From Gemmatimonadota bacterium (GTDB lineage: Bacteria > Gemmatimonadota > Gemmatimonadetes > Longimicrobiales > Gaopeijiaceae), in contig JACQVC010000520.1 of the NCBI GenBank assembly GCA_016209995.1, positions 1 through 9,991 of the forward strand: DNA of 9,991 nucleotides, in the 5' to 3' direction. Under the pieces are notes generated by a model. That model saw only the letters and a program-made list of their open reading frames with translations. It ran no database searches and was not told where the DNA came from. A program made the translations under genes and the position numbers. Positions 5,806-9,991 of this stretch are shown in pieces. Position 1 is the stretch's first letter. Each line of letters starts with the position of its first letter.

Positions 5806-7443
5806 CTAGCCCCGGATCAGGACGGCCGTCCGGTCATCACCGAGCGCCGGTGTGCCGCCTGCGGCGGCCAGCGCGAAGAGCCGATCGACCACGTCACGCA
5901 GCGGCGAACCGGACATGCGCGTGACTTCCTCGACCACGCGGCTCTCTCCTTCGCCCCGGCTCTGTGGCGCCACGGCGTCGGACAACCCGTCGGTGAACAG
6001 GAGCAGCACGTCGTCCCCCGAGACCCAGGCCGTTTGCGTCTCGTGGTAGGTTTGTCGATTGGTGATCGCGAACGGTGGGTCGGTCGTGGAGAGCCGCTCG
6101 GCGGCTCGCCCGCCGCGCAGCCGGAAGGCATGGGGGTGACCCGCGTTCGCATAGGTCAGGGTCCCGGCGGCCGGGTCGATGACCCCGTAGAACAAAGTCA
6201 GGTACATCTCCGTGCTCTCCAACTCGTCGATGAGGGCCACGTGCATACGGCTCAGCACCTCGGCCGGCGCCGCACCTTGATGGGCGTAGATCCCGGCGGC
6301 GCTCATCGCCAGCGCCATGATCAGGGCCGCTGGAAACCCATGGCTCGAGACGTCTCCGATCATGATGCCGATGCGATCGTCGGAGAAGTGTAGGAGCTGG
6401 TAGAAGTCGCCACCGACGAGCTGAGCGGGTTCGCAGCGGGCCGCGACCTCCGCGCCCGCGATGCTGTCTACCGGCGGGAGCAGCTTCATCTGCAGGTCGT
6501 GAGCCAGCTCCATCTCGCGCGACATGCGCTCGCGCTGGAGGCTCTCGCGGACGAGTCGATTGTTCTCGATGGCCGCGCCGATCTGGCTGGCAATGGCCGA
6601 CAGTAGCTTCTGGTCCCCCGCCGTGAATTGACCGCCGGTGCGCCTCCCGATGAGGTTCACCACACCGATCGTCCGGCCCGACTGGTTGGGCGGCGCGTAC
6701 CGGATCGGCACCGAGAGGAACGAATCGGCGTCCTGCGGGCCCCGGCGCGGCGCGCGGCGCGGCCCTTTCCCTCCTCGACCCTTGGCGCGCGGAGGCTCGG
6801 CCGCGGCGGCGGTCCCGACGTCCGACTCGCGCGCACGCTCGACAATGAGCGGGGTCTGCTCCCGGAACACGCGCGCGGTCACGGCGCCGGGGTCATCCAC
6901 TCGGATCGGCTCCCTGTGCCCCTCCTCGCCCACCGCCGCGACGAGATGCAGCCGCTCATCTTCGGGATCGAAGACCCAAAGGGCTGCACGGCGCGCTTCC
7001 ATCACATCACTGACCTCGTGCAGAATCGCACGCGCCGCATCCTCGAGCGTGATGACGGCTCCGAGCGTCTCGCTGATCGAGTAAAGCAGGTTGATCTCCT
7101 CGTACCGCTCGACGATCTCGCTGGTGAAGAACTTCACCTCGCGGTCAAAAGCGAACATCCGATCGAGCGTGGCGGTGAGGAAGGCGAGGACCTGGTTGGC
7201 AAGCGGGGAAGTCGAGCGCAGCTCCACCTCGAGCGGTGGCCCGTCTCGGGGTGAGACGACCCGGATCGTGCTGCCGGGTCGGACATCGTCCACCGGTGCC
7301 TCGGGTGGGTAGACGTGCCGGCGGGGGGCGCCGTCCCCCGCCGCCCACAGGTGGACGTCCCAACCCAGGTCGCGGCGGAAATCGTCGAGCGCGGCCTTCA
7401 CCGAGTCGGGAAGCTTCCAACCCTCGGGCCGCGCAACTCTCAA
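5806..7443 (-). CDS. GAF-PP2C (SpoIIE/RsbU-type) serine phosphatase
   Basis: A 545-residue PP2C-family phosphatase expected to dephosphorylate the STAS partner. Residues 1-100 are an unrecognised N-terminal region. Residues about 105-300 are a GAF sensor domain (LLYSISETLGAVITLEDA to IASQIGAAIENNRLV), ending in a helix that links to the catalytic domain (EMELAHDLQMKLLPP at 310-324). The metal-binding motifs are present: GGDFY (344-348), GDVSSHG (363-369), FTDGLSDA (483-490) and GDDRTA (535-540). A Pro/Arg/Gly-rich insert lies inside the GAF domain (about 205-240). The start is the TTG at 7443, overlapping the kinase stop as TTGA with GGGAG seven bases upstream. The longer open frame up to 7659 is only a shadow of the kinase gene. 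The overlap implies translational coupling with the kinase. No membrane helix, so probably cytoplasmic. Confidence 0.9.
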   Translation of the reverse strand: MRVARPEGWKLPDSVKAALDDFRRDLGWDVHLWAAGDGAPRRHVYPPEAPVDDVRPGSTIRVVSPRDGPPLEVELRSTSPLANQVLAFLTATLDRMFAFDREVKFFTSEIVERYEEINLLYSISETLGAVITLEDAARAILHEVSDVMEARRAALWVFDPEDERLHLVAAVGEEGHREPIRVDDPGAVTARVFREQTPLIVERARESDVGTAAAAEPPRAKGRGGKGPRRAPRRGPQDADSFLSVPIRYAPPNQSGRTIGVVNLIGRRTGGQFTAGDQKLLSAIASQIGAAIENNRLVRESLQRERMSREMELAHDLQMKLLPPVDSIAGAEVAARCEPAQLVGGDFYQLLHFSDDRIGIMIGDVSSHGFPAALIMALAMSAAGIYAHQGAAPAEVLSRMHVALIDELESTEMYLTLFYGVIDPAAGTLTYANAGHPHAFRLRGGRAAERLSTTDPPFAITNRQTYHETQTAWVSGDDVLLLFTDGLSDAVAPQSRGEGESRVVEEVTRMSGSPLRDVVDRLFALAAAGGTPALGDDRTAVLIRG

Positions 7444-7880
7444 GCGTCCACTCCCGGGCCGTTCGCCGGGCACTGCCTGCAGCGAAGCACCATAGTCACC
7501 GAGTTGCCGGCGTCGTTGAAGTGAACCTCGTCCATCAGCTGGCGCATGAGAAAGAGACCGCGCCCGCCGACCTTCCAGAGGTTGGTCGCCGCCGTGGGGT
7601 CCGGCACGCGGGTCGGATCGAATCCGCGCCCCTCGTCCGATACCCGCAGGATCACGCACTCGCCGTCCCAGCCGATCTCGACCCGTACACGCTTGGCGGG
7701 GTCTCGACCGTTGCCGTAGAGCATCGCGTTGGAGAGCGCCTCCGTGAGCCCCACGCGCAGGTTGAGTCGAACCTTGCGCGGATCGGAGTCGACGGCCTGG
7801 CAGCGACTGACCACGAAATCCACCGCCCGCGCGATCGCGCGCACGTCGTTGGGCAGCTCGAGGACGAGCTGAGGGGTCAT
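7440..7880 (-). CDS. RsbW-like anti-sigma factor/serine kinase (HATPase)
   Basis: A 146-residue ATPase of the GHKL fold, the size of RsbW/SpoIIAB proteins. It shows the N box EALSNAMLYGN (E47, N51), the G1 box DEGRGFDP (82-89) and the G2 box GGRGLFLMRQL (105-115), all needed to bind ATP. Proteins of this type phosphorylate a STAS antagonist on serine and, when free, bind a sigma factor or another output protein. The STAS gene lies 25 bases upstream and the phosphatase gene overlaps its stop codon, so the three make an operon. A C-terminal CRQC pair (134-137) is unusual for the family. The ATG at 7880 has no strong Shine-Dalgarno. The output partner is not in this window, so calling it an anti-sigma factor is inference. 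Confidence 0.9.
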   Translation of the reverse strand: MTPQLVLELPNDVRAIARAVDFVVSRCQAVDSDPRKVRLNLRVGLTEALSNAMLYGNGRDPAKRVRVEIGWDGECVILRVSDEGRGFDPTRVPDPTAATNLWKVGGRGLFLMRQLMDEVHFNDAGNSVTMVLRCRQCPANGPGVDA

Positions 7881-7905
7881 GAGACGCCAGCCGCTCTCGT
7901 GGTCG

Positions 7906-8238
7906 TCAGAATCCCCGTAGCGCCTCGTCGCGTGAATCCGCGATCTCGAACAACGTGTCCAGCTTGGTCAGCTCGAACAGGGTGCGCAGATCCTCATTGA
8001 GGCCGGCCAGCCTCAGATCGCCACCGTGCTCGCGTACCTTCTTGGACAGGCTCACCAACACCCCCAGACCGGATGAATCGATGTAGCCCGTGTTCTCGAA
8101 GCTGATCACGAACTTGCGCGCGCCATCGTCGAGCTCGTGCAGCACGCGCTGCTTGAGCTCCTGTCGATTGCCCACGATGAGCTGGCCTCGCACATCCACG
8201 ACCGTTACATCGCCGACCTTCTCGACCTCGAAACCCAT
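7906..8238 (-). CDS. STAS-domain anti-sigma factor antagonist (RsbV type)
   Basis: A 110-residue single STAS domain, the usual size of RsbV/SpoIIAA. The core reads VTVVDVRGQLIVGNRQELK, then VISFENTGYIDSSGLGVLVSL. The second serine of DSSGLG (S56) matches the serine phosphorylated in SpoIIAA (Ser58). Unphosphorylated, it is expected to bind the RsbW-like kinase and release that protein's target; phosphorylation by the kinase turns it off and the PP2C phosphatase restores it. The ATG at 8238 is decided by GGGAGG four bases upstream; the open frame continues to 8436 but the extra stretch is not STAS-like and contains the intergenic palindrome. It is the first gene of the three-gene switch. Confidence 0.94.
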   Translation of the reverse strand: MGFEVEKVGDVTVVDVRGQLIVGNRQELKQRVLHELDDGARKFVISFENTGYIDSSGLGVLVSLSKKVREHGGDLRLAGLNEDLRTLFELTKLDTLFEIADSRDEALRGF

Positions 8239-8386
8239 CGATCCTCCCGAATGGCTGTGCGTGGCATGCGCCGGCTCAGGACGGAGCGCGGCGTGAGTTA
8301 TCCAAAAAAGTTGTCGTTTTCGCGGTCCGGTGGCAAGCGCTCCACAGGTCGCCGGTGCTTCCGGCCGGAAGCACTGGACGTTCGGG
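8239..8386. other. Gap between coaD and the STAS operon
   Basis: These 148 bases must hold the end of the coaD transcript and the promoter of the STAS-kinase-phosphatase operon, if it has its own. The only AT-rich part is around 8299-8322, with a run of A at 8303-8308 (plus strand). I see no hexamer pair with proper spacing. A perfect palindrome at 8355-8374 is described separately. Confidence 0.45.
8355..8374. other. Perfect 20-base palindrome
   Basis: GTGCTTCCGGCCGGAAGCAC is fully self-complementary, and the symmetry resumes one base pair further out (CC/GG). It begins 13 bases beyond the coaD stop. With no T run following on either strand it is not an ordinary intrinsic terminator. It could be an mRNA 3' end hairpin for coaD or an operator for a dimeric regulator of the STAS operon. 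Confidence 0.7.
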
Positions 8387-8941
8387 TCAGGCTCGCAGCC
8401 GCTTCTCGAGCCGCCGGAACACCGGCTGGGAGACAAAACGACTGACGTCGCCCCCGAGGCTCGCGACCTCGCGAACCAGGGACGCCGACAGGAACGAGAA
8501 CGCCAGGTCGGGGATCAGGAACAACGTCTCCAGGTCGGCCGACAGCTCCCGGTTCATCTGCGCCATCTGGAACTCGTACTCGAAGTCGGACACGGCCCGC
8601 AGGCCGCGGATGACGAAGCGTGCCCCGCGCTCGCGGGCGAAATCGACAAGCAGCCCATCGAAGGCCGTGCAAGCGATGCGTTTCTCGCCTGCGAAGACCT
8701 CACGCAGCATCTCTAGCCGCTCCTGCACGGTGAAGAGCGGTTTCTTCGCATGCGTGGCGTGCTGTGTCACGGCGATGATCACCTGGTCGGCGAAGCTCAG
8801 GCAGCGGCGCGCGATGTCTTCGTGGCCGAGGGTGACCGGATCGAAGGAGCCTGGATAGATCGCGACGACGGTGCGCTCGGCGCTCGCGCTCTTCCTCGTC
8901 ACGGGCCTTCCCTTCTGCCGGTCTGCGCTTCGGCTTCTCAT
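8387..8941 (-). CDS. coaD: Phosphopantetheine adenylyltransferase CoaD
   Basis: Transfers an adenylyl group from ATP to 4'-phosphopantetheine, giving dephospho-CoA, the penultimate step of coenzyme A synthesis in the cytoplasm. The nucleotidyltransferase signature YPGSFDPVTLGHEDI (29-43) contains the catalytic TxGH histidine at residue 40. IRGLRAVSDFEYEFQMAQMN (111-130) and LSASLVREVASLGGDV (151-166) are also typical. From VVAIYPG to the end is 160 residues, the usual full length, so the first 24 residues (rich in Arg, Ser and Lys) are extra. The ATG at 8941 has GAGGG upstream and is kept; the GTG at 8902, preceded by AAGGGAAGG, is a real alternative that would remove 13 residues. It follows rsmD by 70 bases, a common bacterial pairing. 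Confidence 0.95.
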   Translation of the reverse strand: MRSRSADRQKGRPVTRKSASAERTVVAIYPGSFDPVTLGHEDIARRCLSFADQVIIAVTQHATHAKKPLFTVQERLEMLREVFAGEKRIACTAFDGLLVDFARERGARFVIRGLRAVSDFEYEFQMAQMNRELSADLETLFLIPDLAFSFLSASLVREVASLGGDVSRFVSQPVFRRLEKRLRA

Positions 8942-8958
8942 CTCACCCTCGCCTCCTC

Positions 8959-8987
8959 GTCGCCCTCACGCCCCGTGTCGCCCTCAC
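8959..8987. repeat. Short direct repeat between rsmD and coaD
   Basis: GTCGCCCTCAC occurs at 8959-8969 and 8977-8987, 18 bases apart. A related piece, CTCACCCTCGCC, sits at 8942-8953. On the minus strand this gives repeated GTGAGGG units leading into the coaD ribosome binding site. Confidence 0.5.
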
Positions 8988-9011
8988 CCCACGCCGTCGT
9001 GGACCTGCCCA

Positions 9012-9545
9012 TCACGTCGGCGGGGGCGCAGCCACGGCCGTGAGCGTGGTGTCTCCATAACGGCGCTGCCTCATTCCTGGCGCATCCGGCATCGGTTCCG
9101 ACGTCCGGTGCTCGACCCACAGCTCACCGGCGAACGGGTTTTCCAGGAACGCGGTCACGAGCCTCGCCGCCAGCCCTTGCTCGTAGGGCGGATCCGCCAG
9201 GGCGATATCGAAGGCGTGAGGCTGGAGGCGCGCAACATACCGCAGCGCGTCACCGCGCACCACCTGCACGCTGGCGTCCGCTCCCAGAGTGGCCACGTTT
9301 TCCGCGAGCACGCGCAACGCCTCGCCCGCCTTCTCCACGAACGTGACGTGCTCGGCCCCGCGGGACAGCGCCTCGAGCCCGAGGGCGCCCGAACCTGCGA
9401 AAAGATCGAGCACGCGCGCGCCGCCGAGTCGCGGCGAGAGCGCGGACATCCAGGCTTCGCGCACGCGATCGAGCGTGGGCCGCACCCCGCGCCCCCGCGG
9501 CGTCTTGAGCCTCCGTCCGCCCCACTGCCCCGCGATGATCCGCAT
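9012..9545 (-). CDS. rsmD: 16S rRNA (guanine966-N2)-methyltransferase RsmD
   Basis: A 177-residue class I methyltransferase, close to the usual length of about 185-200. It begins with the family pattern MRIIAGQWGGRRLKTPRG, then RPTLDRVREAWMSAL. Motif I is VLDLFAGSGALGLEAL (45-60), binding S-adenosylmethionine, and the catalytic motif IV is DPPY (118-121). It methylates G966 of 16S rRNA in the small ribosomal subunit. The start is the ATG at 9545, which gives the family N-terminus exactly; the open frame extends to 9731 but that part overlaps recJ and is not protein-like. The Shine-Dalgarno is weak, suggesting readthrough from recJ, which ends 40 bases upstream. Confidence 0.95.
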   Translation of the reverse strand: MRIIAGQWGGRRLKTPRGRGVRPTLDRVREAWMSALSPRLGGARVLDLFAGSGALGLEALSRGAEHVTFVEKAGEALRVLAENVATLGADASVQVVRGDALRYVARLQPHAFDIALADPPYEQGLAARLVTAFLENPFAGELWVEHRTSEPMPDAPGMRQRRYGDTTLTAVAAPPPT

Positions 9546-9585
9546 ACGCGACGCGCTCGCTGCTCGAGCAACCTGGCCGCTCGGC

Positions 9586-9991
9586 TCAGCTCGCGGCGGT
9601 ATGCAGGTCCAGGATCTTGGCCTGCACGTGCCGAGCGCCGCGATAGCGATGCTCGTGGAGGTGGAAGGTGATGTCCACCTGGCCCGCGGCCACGCTCCCC
9701 AGGCGCTCGGCGAGCCGGAAGGCGATGCCATCGATGGCTCGCCCCTGCTGGCTCAGTCGCAGCTTGAGATGACCGTGGCCTACGATGCGCGCCTCGCCCT
9801 CGACACTCAAGTGCCGGGTCAGGAACACGGGCCTTGGGTTGCCGACCCCGAATGGACCCAGGTACTGGAGGTAGTGCTGCAGGGAATCGCTGATCTCCTC
9901 CAGCGCGATCTCGAGATCCGCGGCGATCTCGGGCCGGAGATCGTACCCTCGCAGCCGCTCGGCCGCTTCGCGATTGAAGGCCTCGCGGAAC
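9586..9991 (-). CDS. recJ: Single-strand DNA exonuclease RecJ, C-terminal part
   Basis: The open frame enters from the right edge (first whole codon at 9990) and ends with TGA at 9586-9588, giving the last 134 residues. It reads FREAFNREAAERL, then LQYLGPFGVGNPRPVF, then GHGHLKLRLSQQGRAIDGIAF and finally VDITFHLHEHRYRGARHVQA. The GPFGxGNPxPxF motif and the GxGHLKL...AIxF block followed by a 'vdv.f.l..n.y.g...lq' strand pattern are those of the C-terminal DHHA1 and OB-fold parts of RecJ. RecJ degrades single-stranded DNA 5' to 3' in recombination and mismatch repair. The DHH catalytic motifs lie outside the window. The GTG at 9828 is internal, not the start. Confidence 0.93.
   Translation of the reverse strand, partial: FREAFNREAAERLRGYDLRPEIAADLEIALEEISDSLQHYLQYLGPFGVGNPRPVFLTRHLSVEGEARIVGHGHLKLRLSQQGRAIDGIAFRLAERLGSVAAGQVDITFHLHEHRYRGARHVQAKILDLHTAAS

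Noticed and set aside
7444..7659. N-terminal extension of the phosphatase open frame
   Set aside because: It lies wholly within the kinase gene in another frame and has Arg/Gly-rich shadow composition; the TTG at 7443 has a proper ribosome binding site.
7236..8000. Plus-strand open frame of 254 codons
   Set aside because: Antisense to the conserved kinase and phosphatase genes, with no recognisable domain.
8239..8436. N-terminal extension of the STAS open frame
   Set aside because: It overlaps the coaD end and the intergenic palindrome, is not STAS-like, and a strong Shine-Dalgarno precedes the ATG at 8238.
9546..9731. N-terminal extension of the RsmD open frame
   Set aside because: It overlaps the recJ coding sequence in another frame; the family N-terminus starts exactly at the ATG at 9545.
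1..9991. CRISPR array, prophage or insertion sequence
   Set aside because: No regularly spaced repeats, no transposase, integrase or phage gene; only short repeats as listed.

Overview
The window looks like a piece of a GC-rich bacterial chromosome. Three things resemble Gemmatimonadota or a related GC-rich phylum: a membrane-anchored TolB-like/TPR protein, a tRNA gene with no encoded CCA, and a colinear block of recJ, rsmD, coaD, an Rsb-type module, rsmA/ksgA and a UMF1-type MFS gene. This placement is inference from family style and gene order only. Every protein gene is on the minus strand; the tRNA is the only gene read on the plus strand.

Right to left (direction of transcription), positions 9991 to 3456 form a compact housekeeping block. 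It holds the 3' part of recJ (cut by the window edge), rsmD (16S rRNA m2G966 methyltransferase) and coaD (phosphopantetheine adenylyltransferase). After a 148-base gap with a perfect 20-base palindrome comes a partner-switching module: a STAS antagonist (RsbV type), an HATPase kinase (RsbW type) and a GAF-PP2C/SpoIIE phosphatase (RsbU type) that starts at a TTG overlapping the kinase stop. Then come rsmA/ksgA and an ATG22/UMF1-type MFS transporter, the last two nearly overlapping. The expected logic of the module is that the phosphatase dephosphorylates the STAS protein, which then sequesters the kinase/anti-sigma factor. No sigma factor is in view.

Positions 2824 to 3455 are the most unusual part. 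A class II tRNA (3186-3271) has a leucine-type body (leucine-like D arm, A73, A15/U48, two unpaired bases before the T stem) but a serine anticodon, GGA. Downstream, before an intrinsic terminator, is a 16-base exact reverse complement of its anticodon arm. Upstream lies one copy of a roughly 100-base intergenic sequence whose diverged second copy lies near the left end of the window. On the other side, a probable minus-strand promoter with a tandem 12-base repeat drives the TPR gene.

Positions 1 to 2823 hold the TolB-like/TPR membrane protein, a six-helix membrane protein of unknown function behind a region of palindromes, about 250 bases of non-coding sequence with the first repeat copy, and the N-terminus of a Uma2-family (DUF820) protein cut by the left edge.
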